DNA from: Candidatus Aalborgicola defluviihabitans | GTDB lineage: Bacteria; Pseudomonadota; Gammaproteobacteria; Burkholderiales; Burkholderiaceae_C | Assembly (NCBI GenBank): GCA_016705575.1 | Contig: JADIXX010000008.1 | Location: 1 to 64,000 of the forward strand | Reading direction: 5' to 3' | Length of the DNA stretch: 64,000 nucleotides | In this document: piece after piece, positions 18,133 through 26,789 of the stretch | Layout: each line of letters begins with the position of its first letter | How positions within the stretch are numbered: position 1 is the stretch's first letter | Notes under the pieces: generated by a model | The model's database searches: none | The model's input: the letters and a program-made list of their open reading frames with translations, nothing else | What the model was told of the DNA's origin: nothing | Program-made: the position numbers and the translations under genes

Positions 18133-19499
18133 GGTTTTACGGCCTCCTCGATGAGTTTTTCGACGCGGGCTTTGGCTTGGTCGAGTAGGTGCACGGATTC
18201 GCTCAGCGCGTTCTTCGATTGCACGACAAGCTCCTGAACTCGACGTGCCAGTGCGTCATCAAACAGCGGGACGGGGAACCGGGCGATGTATCGGCTATCG
18301 ATCGTCGGATATGACGTGCCACCACAATATTTCTCAAAGACGCTTTTCATGCATCGCAGGTATAGCCAGATGATTTCTCGGCGACTTACCTCTTTTGCGG
18401 TGCAGACAAAGAAGGCACCGCTGCATACGGTAGTGTGTGTCAGTTCATCGTCGACGATGGCAATAGCGCCGCGAGTTGGCCTGACTAAGGAAATCAGGAT
18501 TTCGCCTCCGGACAACTGAATCTTCGCGTTTGCAGGCAAGTCCTTCGGGGCAACCATACTCGTCTGATAGCTACCGTTGCTTACACTTACATCGCCAATT
18601 TCAATATACGAAACATCGACAATTTCCTTGCGCCCATCGAAATTCGGAGTTGTTTGCTTTGTAACGTTTCGGAGCGGCTGCCAGCCCAACCTGAAATTTT
18701 TTGCCGCAGCAAGAAACGACTCGTATCCAACGTGGAAAAACTCAGCATCTGATCGACGCGAGCTTTCCAAGTCACTGAAATTTACGGTGTAACCCACCGG
18801 CTTCTGGATTAACAGCTTATCCAACCCAAGCTCGGCTTCGAGGAGATGTTGTGCTTCGATCTGATTTGTGCGACTTTCCCGTAAGGCTTTCTCTGATTTG
18901 ACGACTAGTTCTGCGATCCCAACTTCATCACTTTCAAAGCGCGCGATCCTAAGTTTCTTTATGTCTCGTAGCTCAAGTTTTCCTTGTCCCGATGGCATCA
19001 TGTAACGAAGAAGTTGTTGGCGCCCCCACTTCGTCGCTAAATATGCGAGAAGATAGTGGCCATCAACCTTTCCCTGATTTACCGATGCCCCCGCTACGTT
19101 TTGACTGAAGTTGTATCGATCAAAATCCGAAGGAAGTACGGCCACATCGCCAATACCCGCACCGATCTTTGTGAAAACCAAATCACCGGCAATCAATTCT
19201 GTTTTACTGAAGTGTTTTTCATGATCATCGACTTCGATATAGACCATCGAATCTCTGGATAGCAGCGGGGACTTGATTTGTTGAGTGCGAACAAGCGGTA
19301 TCCCGTTGTCACGATACCGATTTGGGGATATGTCAAAGATCCCCTTCCTGAGGGAGTGCGTAATTCGTCCCAAGGTATCAACTCTTGATATTCTTGACAA
19401 TTCCTCATCTAACTGTTGATACGCGGGACTGAAAAATTCCCCGTCAAACCTGTCCTCTGCTACTACAGACGAAGCCATGACTGCGGTCCAAGAAGCCAT
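18129..19499 (-). CDS. hsdS: Type I restriction-modification specificity subunit (HsdS-like)
   Basis: A 456-aa S subunit with two target-recognition domains. The first half has RKGIFDISPNRYRDNGIPLV, TQQIKSPLL and GDLVFTKIGAGIGDVAVLP. The second has DVSYIEIGDVSVSNGSYQTS, GGEILISLVRPTRGAIAIVD and a CGGTSYPTIDSRYIARFPVP motif. Each TRD is followed by a helical conserved region (SEKALRESRTNQIEAQHLLE; SVHLLDQAKARVEKLIEEA). It would direct the M subunit to a bipartite DNA site. Base composition is clearly lower in GC than hsdM next to it, as often seen for horizontally exchanged S subunits. It overlaps hsdM as TAATG. Confidence 0.93.
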   Translation of the reverse strand: MASWTAVMASSVVAEDRFDGEFFSPAYQQLDEELSRISRVDTLGRITHSLRKGIFDISPNRYRDNGIPLVRTQQIKSPLLSRDSMVYIEVDDHEKHFSKTELIAGDLVFTKIGAGIGDVAVLPSDFDRYNFSQNVAGASVNQGKVDGHYLLAYLATKWGRQQLLRYMMPSGQGKLELRDIKKLRIARFESDEVGIAELVVKSEKALRESRTNQIEAQHLLEAELGLDKLLIQKPVGYTVNFSDLESSRRSDAEFFHVGYESFLAAAKNFRLGWQPLRNVTKQTTPNFDGRKEIVDVSYIEIGDVSVSNGSYQTSMVAPKDLPANAKIQLSGGEILISLVRPTRGAIAIVDDELTHTTVCSGAFFVCTAKEVSRREIIWLYLRCMKSVFEKYCGGTSYPTIDSRYIARFPVPLFDDALARRVQELVVQSKNALSESVHLLDQAKARVEKLIEEAVKP

Positions 19500-22250
19500 T
19501 ACTCGCCTCCCCAGAAACTGAACTTCTGCTCCTGAGCAAACCGCACGAATGCCTCAGCAATACACAACTGGTCATCCGAGATGGTGGCCGCGTCGGTCAA
19601 ATCTTCGGTACGCAGTCCGTAATTCACCAAATCCTGGTCTACAACAGTCTGCCCCTCTTGCGGATGTCCGTCCGGAAATTCGACTAGGCTGCCTTGATCA
19701 TCCAGTTGGTATTTGTAGTCGCCAGAATTGTCCTTGCCACCGCGCTCACTCACCGCCATGAAGATCGGGTAGTCAAGTTGTTTGGCAACTTCGGCGGCAA
19801 TCCAGCGCTCTTTTAGCGTTCCAATCAAGTCATCGTCAGCAAGAATCAGCGACAGCTTGCCGCGATTGCTCAGCAGACTCAGGGCAGTCTCGGCTTGGGG
19901 TATTTGTTTATCGAGTGCTTTGACTTCCGCCTTCAACGCCTTCTGCTGCTCTTTGCGAGCCTCCTTCAACTTCTGCAAATCCACTTTGTACGTTTGTTGA
20001 ACTTCCTTCACCTGCACACGCAGCGCGCCTTTTTCACCGGTCCAGTGAGCCTTGAGGGCTTCAAGTTCTTGTACTTGCTTCAGCGCAAGAGCTTCGCCGT
20101 CACTTTCCAGGTCAATCAGCCGCTGCTTGGCGCGGAGCAGCACAGCCTTTAGGTCGTGCACCCTTTCTTCAGCGACGGCAATTCGGTCTTGGTCGTCAGT
20201 CTCTTGGCTGTCTTCCTCTGCGGATTCGCCCTGTTCATCCTCTGCACTCTCTTTGGCCCCGTCTTCGGCTTCAGGCTCGCTGAAAGCTTCAGTGATAAGG
20301 TCCGCGACCGCCTCGGGAATGGCCTCGTCCGGCACATCGCCTGCGGCCTCGTGGTCCTTCAACACCGCTTTCATCAGGGCTTCGTAATCGGGGCAGGCAC
20401 CCGCGACCTTGTCATGCACCTGGGCAATTGTCGCGAGCTGGTCTGGTGTGTACTTCTGGATGAACAACACCGATGTCTTTGTGCCGGTATGCGGCTTGAA
20501 GGTATTGGGATGCAGGCCGACCACCGCCAGCAACCGGGCCTTCTTCAGAATCCACTCGCGGATGAACGCCAGCGACGAATTGTTGAACTTGCCCTGCGGC
20601 AAGACGATGGCGGCACGCCCACCTGGCTTGAGCATTTTCAGGATGCGCTCGATAAAGAGCACGTCGCGCTCTTCCTTCGGCTGTTTGTCGTCACCCGCGC
20701 GCTTGAGTGCGGGCTTTGCCAGCTCGTAATGCACGAGCATTTTGCGGTCCTTCATCTCGCCTGCGAAAGGTGGATTGGCCAGGATAACGTCGAACTTCAG
20801 TTCGTCAAAAAACTCCCAAGCCTTGTCGTCATCCGTCAATGGCTCGTCTTCCGGAATCTTCTTGGCGGTGAGCTTAGCCTTGCGCAAGTCATTCATCAGG
20901 GCCTGACCGGAACCGGTCTCGTACCAGGTCTTAGGGTCCAGGCTGCTGACATCAGGGCCAAAAATATTGGTGTGACCGTCACCTGCAATCAGCATCAAAG
21001 CCCTCGAAGTCTTGGCCGCCCGTTGCTCGAAATCGATGCCCCATAAATACTTGCCTGCATATCTATGTTTTCGAAGTTCGCGCTGCTCATTGTCGGCCGC
21101 CGGATAGCACCAGTCCATGGCATGCAAAAGGAAGCCGCCGGAGCCACAAGACGGGTCCATTACGTACTCGGTGCGCGTGGGGTTCAACATGCGCACACAC
21201 ATTTCGACAACGTGACGCGGGGTAAAAAATTGCCCCTTTTTCTTCTTGGCCTCGGTCGGCAACAGGTATTCAAAGGCATCGTCCATGATGCGCAGGTTTG
21301 AGCCCATCAATCGCACACCCTCCACCGGGCCGACGCACACCTGTAGGTGACGCTTGGCCAGTTCAATGTCCTCGCCTTCTTTGAAGATGCCTGGCCACTC
21401 TTCGCACGCTTTGTGGAAAAGGTTGTTGATGCGGTCGTAGGTAATATCGGGGTCAAGCGCCTTGCGGAATTCAACCACCTTATTCGGACGCTTTTCCAAA
21501 GCCTCTTTCTCGTCCCAAATCTTGGCGAAGATCAGCTTGAAAATTTCGTTGAATTCGTCCTTTTCCACTGTCAGCCAAGACCAGCTCTTCCAGGTCTTGC
21601 ACGATTTTCTTGAAGTCGAAGTTTTTCTTCAGTTGCAGAAGGGTTTTTTTCGCTTCGAGAACATCCTTGGGGCCTTCGCCACGCTTGGGGATGTCAAACA
21701 GCGTGTCGTCAAATTGCGCCGGGTAGGGTCGGTACAGAATGATGCTGTCGGCCCCGTTGGACCACACCGCCACCGGCGCGCCTTTGGCGTTCATATAGCT
21801 CTTAAGCTGCTCGATGCCGTCCTTGCGTTTTGGCTTCTTGCACTCGACGATGATTTTTGGCGTGACCTTGGTCGCGTCGGTATAGACAATGATGTCCGCC
21901 GCTTTGGTGCCGACCTCGGTGCCGAACTGAACGCCCTTTTCAAGGTCGATTTCATCCGCCTTGTAACCGTATTGGTGTTGCAGTTTGTAGACCCATAGCT
22001 GCCGCACGATCTCTTCGGGTGCTGACTTGCCGCCCTCGACATACACCTGCACTTCTTCGTTACCAGTGGAAAACGGGATGAAGCTTTTCAAGAAGTATTT
22101 GGTTTTCCCCGCATCTTTTCCAGTGGTCACCGCCTTCGGATAAATGTCAATGATTTGGTGAATCGGCTTGCCCAGATTCTCAAACTCGGTCAGCTCGAAT
22201 TTGACACCGGGCTCTTTGAAGATGCGGTCTATGAGTTCTTTGGTGTTCAT
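19499..22250 (-). CDS. HSDR_N nuclease domain-N6-adenine methyltransferase (HsdM-like), probably one fused protein with a frameshift
   Basis: The first part (ORF from 22250) is an HSDR_N-type PD-(D/E)xK domain: AADIIVYTDATKV and KIIVECKKPKRK supply Asp119, Glu136 and Lys138. It ends VQDLEELVLADSG. The second part (from ~21568) begins DEFNEIFKLIFAKIWDEKEA and is a type I M subunit with SAM motif DPSCGSGGFLLHA and catalytic NPPF, then an acidic/coiled-coil linker (PEAEDGAKESAEDEQGESAE). Removing one A from the AAAA run near 21567 joins them as ADSGKDEFNEIF, giving ~915 aa. Two overlapping genes remain possible. No DEAD/DEAH helicase of a true HsdR is present anywhere in the operon. Confidence 0.8.
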
Positions 22251-22290
22251 GCTCTTTTGTTGTTCCCTGGGTTTGTCTGTGAATGACTTA

Positions 22291-22494
22291 CTAGCTGCGC
22301 TTGCGGGGCTTGCTTGCCGCCACCGCAGCGCCTGGCTCGACTATCGCAATACCGGTCCGGGAACAATGTTCCCGAATCATGATTTCAATCATGTTAGCAA
22401 TGCTTCGGTGTTCCAGCTCAGCGGCAGTGCGCACGGCGTCTTTCAGCCCTGGCTCAATACGAAAAGTCAGTGTGGTTGTTTTGGTGGTGGCCAT
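22291..22494 (-). CDS. Ribbon-helix-helix protein, likely regulator of the operon
   Basis: A 67-aa protein: MATTKTTTLTFRIEPGLKDA as beta strand and first helix, RTAAELEHRSIANMIEIMI as the second helix, then a basic tail. This is the CopG/Arc fold. ATG 22494 is chosen over an upstream GTG-type start because AAGGGG lies ~8 bases ahead. It is 40 bp upstream of the HSDR_N-M gene on the same strand, so it may be the first gene of that operon. It is divergent from the gene at 22609, with an inverted repeat between them that it may bind. Confidence 0.8.
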   Translation of the reverse strand: MATTKTTTLTFRIEPGLKDAVRTAAELEHRSIANMIEIMIREHCSRTGIAIVEPGAAVAASKPRKRS

Positions 22495-22516
22495 GGTGTT
22501 ACCCCTTACAGCATAT

Positions 22517-22541
22517 GTACTGTGGATATACTGCACTGTAC
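22517..22541. promoter_or_regulatory. Imperfect inverted repeat, candidate operator for the RHH protein
   Basis: GTAC-T-GTG ... CAC-T-GTAC, with a 9-base centre, in the 114-bp gap between the divergent RHH gene and the gene at 22609. TACTG also recurs three times in the same stretch. The position fits autoregulation and joint control of both directions. Confidence 0.5.
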
Positions 22542-22608
22542 AACAAAGCTCAGAGGCGTCCGATGGCGTTGGCTTAACGCTGTTTCACGCTTTTAGCAGG
22601 GAGACAAC

Positions 22609-23832
22609 ATGGCCCGTCACTATTCGACCAAAGACTTCTTCAGGCAAATGCCCAACGCTTTGCTGGCCCGCTACTTTGCGGGGCAAGAAGCGTGTGGGGC
22701 GTTCGATTTTTCAGCCACGGCAAAGGCGAAGCCGGGGGAGCAGTTCGGGGCGTGGCTGTATTTGGCAGAGCCGCATCGCCATGCGATGGAAGCTGAGTTT
22801 CGGGACATCTTTGAGATGAGCTGCGAAAAGGGCTTTCGGGCCATCATGGACGAAGCCGCATGGCACCTGCGCGGTGACCCTGCCGCCCACACCGCGTTTG
22901 TGGAAAAGCTGGCCGCTCTGGCCAACCACTACGAGCGCGCCATGGTCACCTACCTGGACCACAATGCCTACTGGAAAGGTGCCACGCGCTTCTACCATGC
23001 CGATACCCTGCCCTATTGGCGCAAACGCAAGAACCTGCCCCATGTTGACGCTGCCGTGGATGCGGCCAGCATCAGGGCTCTGGAAGACAAGATACGCGCC
23101 TACTTTCACCAGACGGAGGGGCGCGGCAAAAACTGTGTGGTGGAGCCCCTGCGCCGGGGCGATCTGGATTACTTCTTTGCCTACCCCGAAGACTATTCGC
23201 AGCAAAGTGTTGAGTGGGTAGACGGCGCGTTTAACCGCCGCCCGCACAACCCGGCGTTTGAAGTGGTGTTTGTTTACTCCCAAAAAGAGGGTTCGCTGGA
23301 CCTGAACTTGCGTGGCTCCTTCAAGGCTATCGTGCCATTGCAAGGCATGCTTGCCGTGGAGATTCTCAAGCTGCCGGAGTTGCCACCGGACCCAAAAGAC
23401 GAACGGGTCTACGCCCTCGCGCCCTTGAGCCAGAAGAGCTTCAATTTCACACCTGCTGTGGGCAGCGGCATAGAAAAGGTGCTGGTGAAGAAATTGCGCC
23501 TTTCGGATCGCAGCAAGAAGGGTAACCGCCTGACGGTGGAGGCTGACCCCACCGAAAAGCCCAATGCCGTATACGACTTGCTTGATGAGATTGGCAAATC
23601 GGTCCCGCTGCATCTGTACAACGTCACCCAGGTGGACTTGACGGCCTATGTGACCGACGGTGACAACCCGGCAAAGGCGGTGTCCTTTCGCATTGGTCAC
23701 CCCAACTCGTGTTCGCTCAAGTATGACGAGCTGGATTTGAAGCTGCGCGATATGCTGGAAGCGTCGGGGATTGAGCCCAAAGAGCCTGAACCCGCCTCAG
23801 ACACTGCCACGCCCACTGTTGCTGGGGCATGA
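22609..23832 (+). CDS. Unknown protein, first of a two-gene unit
   Basis: A 407-aa protein with no family I recognise. It starts MARHYSTKDFFRQMPNALLA after GGGAGA. It is soluble, with no signal or membrane segment. There is a conserved-looking aromatic stretch KGATRFYHADTLPYWRKRKN, a repeated pattern of charged loops, and a C-terminal Pro/Thr tail. FEVVFVYSQKEGSLDLNLRG and SKKGNRLTVEADP look like beta-rich structure. Base composition matches the rest of the high-GC island. Its stop overlaps the next start (ATGA), so the two proteins probably work together. Its position opposite the RHH/restriction operon suggests an accessory defence role; that is inference only. Confidence 0.75.
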   Translation: MARHYSTKDFFRQMPNALLARYFAGQEACGAFDFSATAKAKPGEQFGAWLYLAEPHRHAMEAEFRDIFEMSCEKGFRAIMDEAAWHLRGDPAAHTAFVEKLAALANHYERAMVTYLDHNAYWKGATRFYHADTLPYWRKRKNLPHVDAAVDAASIRALEDKIRAYFHQTEGRGKNCVVEPLRRGDLDYFFAYPEDYSQQSVEWVDGAFNRRPHNPAFEVVFVYSQKEGSLDLNLRGSFKAIVPLQGMLAVEILKLPELPPDPKDERVYALAPLSQKSFNFTPAVGSGIEKVLVKKLRLSDRSKKGNRLTVEADPTEKPNAVYDLLDEIGKSVPLHLYNVTQVDLTAYVTDGDNPAKAVSFRIGHPNSCSLKYDELDLKLRDMLEASGIEPKEPEPASDTATPTVAGA

Positions 23833-24623
23833 CAGCCGAAGCCGTTTTGATTGAACTGCTGGAGCGGCTGGCGGCCGTGCCGGGCGGTGCCATCTTGGTC
23901 AACACCCATGAATTGAATCAATGGCCACCCGATGCCTGGGCGGCGCTGAAGAAGCAGCAACTGCTCGCCAAGGCGCACGCAGCCGCCAGCGCAGTGTGCC
24001 CCGGCTGTGAGCGCGAATGCATGATGCCGGTGCATACGCCGCCCGCCACCACAGGCAACGCCGCCGCGTTCATTGTTTGCGACAATCGCAGCGACATCAA
24101 CCGGGTAGCCGTTCCTCTGGATAGACTGACGCAATGGCGGTGCAGCGTGCAAGCGGTATGCGGGTTTGTGGCCGAGTCCGCTGGCATCCGCAACGCAGTC
24201 AAGCCAGGGAGTGATACGAACCTGTGGGAAATTGGAATCGCCACGGGCAAGAAGCGCAGCCAGATGCTTTGCCTGCAAGTCAATGGCGCATTGGCCTTGG
24301 TCGCTGGGGGCAATGCTTTGCCTTTGGCCGACTTCATTGGCTATGCCAACGGGGTCTATTCCGTTGATGTGTTGATGGTCAACCAGTTGGTGGACAGCGC
24401 CGCCACGACGGATGTGCGCTACACGCCCAGCACGGCCAAGCGTGAGGTAGGCAAACATGACACGCAGGCCATGTATGAAGGCTGGCGCAAGGCCTACCGG
24501 GCAATGAAACGCAAGTACCCCGGCAAATCGGATGTCTGGTGTTCAAAGCAGATTGCCAAAGACACGCAGATAAACCCACTCGGACGCAACGCCAGCACCA
24601 TCAAGAAGAACATGCTGGCCTGA
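23829..24623 (+). CDS. Unknown protein, second of a two-gene unit
   Basis: A 264-aa protein. A Cys-rich site CPGCERECMMPVH (residues ~57-69) could bind zinc. The C-terminal region (DTQAMYEGWRKAYRAMKRKY then SDVWCSKQIAKDTQI and GRNASTIKKNMLA) looks like a helix-turn-helix of the kind found in mobile-element proteins, ending in a short basic tail. It overlaps the upstream gene as ATGA. I do not recognise a family. It is followed by 25 bp and the convergent antitoxin gene. Confidence 0.72.
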   Translation: MTAEAVLIELLERLAAVPGGAILVNTHELNQWPPDAWAALKKQQLLAKAHAAASAVCPGCERECMMPVHTPPATTGNAAAFIVCDNRSDINRVAVPLDRLTQWRCSVQAVCGFVAESAGIRNAVKPGSDTNLWEIGIATGKKRSQMLCLQVNGALALVAGGNALPLADFIGYANGVYSVDVLMVNQLVDSAATTDVRYTPSTAKREVGKHDTQAMYEGWRKAYRAMKRKYPGKSDVWCSKQIAKDTQINPLGRNASTIKKNMLA

Positions 24624-24648
24624 GTGCCTAGCTGGTAACCGTCACCAA

Positions 24649-24975
24649 TCAGAGCGGAGTGGCCGCCCCCAAATCGGTAAAGTTGTTGATCTTGACCGAC
24701 CCGTCCGGGAAACGCGCAATCACATCCAGCTCCCCGCCCATCGCCTCGATATGGCTGCGCAGGGTGGACAGGTACATGTCGGTCCGCTTTTCGATCTTGG
24801 CAATCGACGGCTGCTGCACATGCAGCACTTCGGCCAGCATCTTTTGAGACAGGCCACGGGCTTGGCGCAGTTCGTTCAGTGGCATCTCGGCCAACATCTG
24901 CCGGGCCATGCCGTCAGACTTTTCGCGTGCGGCCTGGCTCATGCCTGCGCGCAGTTCTGTAAATTTTTTAGCCAT
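24649..24975 (-). CDS. HigA-like antitoxin, XRE family
   Basis: A 108-aa DNA-binding antitoxin. The helix-turn-helix lies at about residues 38-90: LRQARGLSQKMLAEVLHVQQ with PSIAKIEKRTDMYLSTLRSH. A short C-terminal part (GELDVIARFPDGSVKI) is typical of this HigA subfamily. It overlaps the toxin stop (ATGGCTAA), so toxin and antitoxin are co-translated with the toxin first. It would neutralise the toxin and repress the operon. Confidence 0.9.
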   Translation of the reverse strand: MAKKFTELRAGMSQAAREKSDGMARQMLAEMPLNELRQARGLSQKMLAEVLHVQQPSIAKIEKRTDMYLSTLRSHIEAMGGELDVIARFPDGSVKINNFTDLGAATPL

Positions 24976-25333
24976 CAATTTCTCCTTCACGTCGAAGTTG
25001 GTCCAGGTGCTGGTCATACAGCCGGTCGGCAATCGGCACATGCACGTCATACCAACGGTTGTCGCCCGTCTTGTCGCCGCCAATCAAAAGAATTGCCATG
25101 CGGCGCGGATCAAATGCGTACAGCGTGCGAAACGGTCGCCCGCCATGTTGGGTGCGCAGCTCGCGCATATGCCCGTGCTTGGAGCCATTGATGCCGCTGC
25201 TGTGCGGGTGCCCCAGTGATGGCCCCCGCGCTTCCAGCAACTGCACCGACGCGGCCAATGACGCTTGCTCGTCTTCCGTCAGGCTGGCCCACCAGTCACC
25301 AAATTCGTCTGTGTATTCAACATCCCAAGTCAT
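24968..25333 (-). CDS. HigB/RelE-like toxin
   Basis: A 121-aa protein starting MTWDVEYTDEFGDWWASLTE, the phage-derived Gp49/HigB fold start. GRPFRTLYAFDPRRMAILLI and GGDKTGDNRWYDVHVPIAD carry the basic and aromatic residues of RelE-type ribosome-dependent mRNA interferases. The ORF remains open upstream to 25954, but only ATG 25333 gives the family N-terminus. The toxin-first order is usual for higBA. It stabilises the island. The 279 bp upstream (25334-25612) contain no gene I can support and presumably hold the promoters of this pair and of alpA. Confidence 0.9.
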   Translation of the reverse strand: MTWDVEYTDEFGDWWASLTEDEQASLAASVQLLEARGPSLGHPHSSGINGSKHGHMRELRTQHGGRPFRTLYAFDPRRMAILLIGGDKTGDNRWYDVHVPIADRLYDQHLDQLRREGEIDG

Positions 25334-25612
25334 GCCGTAAATATAGCCTTTGTGGAATATTCCGTCAAGTGCATGTTTTACCCTGTTTTGCTTCGACAGA
25401 CAAGAAATATTGAAATAGTTGGGCGGAAAGTTTTCGCCCAGTTTTCCCCTCTGGTGAAGCGCAGATTCGCGCTGTTCTGTTCCGGGCGAAAAGGCCCCAC
25501 TCCCCTCTGAAAAGTGATTCTCAGCACGCCGCCGGGCGTGCCTTTTATCGCCCAAAACGCCCAACCAAACTTGCGTCTGAGTTTGTTCCATACCCGTCAA
25601 AGAGGACCCAAC

Positions 25613-25870
25613 ATGACGACCACCATCCTGCGCATCCCTGCCGCCAAATCCCAATCGGGCTACTCCCGCTCCACCATCTACCTGCGCATTACGCAGGGCT
25701 TGTGGACCAAACCCGTCAGCCTGGGGCCGCGCGCCGTTGGCTGGCCATCCAATGAAATTGAGGCGCTGAATGCGGCGCGCATCTCGGGCAAGACCGATAC
25801 CCAAATCCGCGAGTTGGTCCAGTCGCTGCACACCAAGCGCAAAGACCTGATGGCAGCTTGGGGGCTGTAG
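25613..25870 (+). CDS. AlpA-family transcriptional regulator / excisionase-like protein
   Basis: An 85-aa protein with MTTTILRIPAAKSQSGYSRS then STIYLRITQGLWTKPVSLG and GWPSNEIEALNAARISG, the AlpA winged-helix pattern (AAKSGYSRSTIY, P.S.G.R.VGW). AlpA proteins switch on excision or replication of P4-like islands. AGAGGA lies ~9 bases upstream of ATG. It is the first gene of the plus-strand replication module that runs to 30520. Confidence 0.88.
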   Translation: MTTTILRIPAAKSQSGYSRSTIYLRITQGLWTKPVSLGPRAVGWPSNEIEALNAARISGKTDTQIRELVQSLHTKRKDLMAAWGL

Positions 25871-25872
25871 CC

Positions 25873-25971
25873 ATGAAAGACGCTCTACATGCCCTCGCCT
25901 ATTGGCTAATCCAGTCCGCGCCTTATGCCGTTGCCATCCTATTGGGTGTTGCATTGAAAGGGTGTGTATGA
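25873..25971 (+). CDS. Small 32-aa single-pass membrane peptide
   Basis: ATG 25873 to TGA 25971. It reads MKDALHALAYWLIQSAPYAV then AILLGVALKGCV: a charged start, a ~24-residue hydrophobic helix and a short end. It fits exactly between alpA (2-bp gap) and the toprim gene (ATGA overlap), which argues that it is translated. Function is unknown; a holin-like or membrane-anchoring role is possible. Too short to judge from composition alone. Confidence 0.55.
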   Translation: MKDALHALAYWLIQSAPYAVAILLGVALKGCV

Positions 25972-26789
25972 ACGACCTGATCGATCAATTCAGGCTGGCC
26001 ATTGCAGCAGCGGGATTGACACCACCGACTGAAATCATTGACGACGGCGCAATCCACCGTTTCAGCACCAGCGGCAAACCCACACATAAAAACGGCTGGT
26101 ACATGCTGCACACCGACGGCATCGCCGCAGGGGCGTTTGGCGACTGGCGCGAGGGCTTTACGCAAAACTGGTGCAGCAAGACCGACACGTCCATGACCGA
26201 CGCGGAAAGGTTTGCGCACCGTGAGCGCGTCAAGGCCATGCAGCGCCAGCGTGAAGACGACCTGGCACAGCGCCAGCAATTGGCAGCAGCCGACGCACTC
26301 AAGCGCTGGACAGCAGCCACACCCTGTATTCAGCACGACTACCTGACCCGCAAAGGCATCCAGCCCCATGGCGCAAAGATCGAGGGTGACAAGCTGTTGA
26401 TCCCGATGCGTGACACGGCAGGCATTGTGCACAGCTTGCAAACCATTGCGCCGGACGGCACGAAGATGTTTATGTCGGGCGGCCGGGTCAAAGGCTGCTA
26501 TTTCGGTATCGGCAAACCCAAGGGCGCACTTATCGTGTGCGAGGGCTTTGCCACTGGCGCAAGCATCCACGAATGCACCGGCCATGCCGTCGCGGTCGCG
26601 TTCAATGCGGGCAACCTTGAAGCGGTCGCCGTGGCACTGCGCAGCAAGTACCCCGCTCTCAAAATCATCATCGCCGCTGACGACGACCACCAGACCCCCG
26701 GCAACCCTGGAATGACGAAAGCCACGGCAGCAGTACAAGCAACGGGTGCCACCCTGGCCGTGCCGGTGTTTAAGGCGGCAGCAGTATGA
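25968..26789 (+). CDS. Toprim-domain primase-like protein (P4 alpha-like N-terminal part)
   Basis: A 273-aa protein. The N-terminal region (RFSTSGKPTHKNGWYMLHTD, GDWREGFTQNW) matches the DNA-binding/primase-associated part of phage P4 alpha-like and plasmid primases. The C-terminal half is a toprim domain: GALIVCEGFATGASIHECTG (catalytic Glu in CEGFATG), VAFNAGNLEAVA and IIIAADDDHQTPGNPGM (the acidic DxD). It would make primers for island replication together with the DUF3987 protein immediately downstream (4-nt overlap). Confidence 0.87.
   Translation: MNDLIDQFRLAIAAAGLTPPTEIIDDGAIHRFSTSGKPTHKNGWYMLHTDGIAAGAFGDWREGFTQNWCSKTDTSMTDAERFAHRERVKAMQRQREDDLAQRQQLAAADALKRWTAATPCIQHDYLTRKGIQPHGAKIEGDKLLIPMRDTAGIVHSLQTIAPDGTKMFMSGGRVKGCYFGIGKPKGALIVCEGFATGASIHECTGHAVAVAFNAGNLEAVAVALRSKYPALKIIIAADDDHQTPGNPGMTKATAAVQATGATLAVPVFKAAAV

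Noticed and set aside
22711..23700. A 329-aa minus-strand frame opposite the unknown 407-aa gene
   Set aside because: The plus-strand frame has a good ribosome-binding site, codes a more natural protein and is coupled to the next gene by ATGA.
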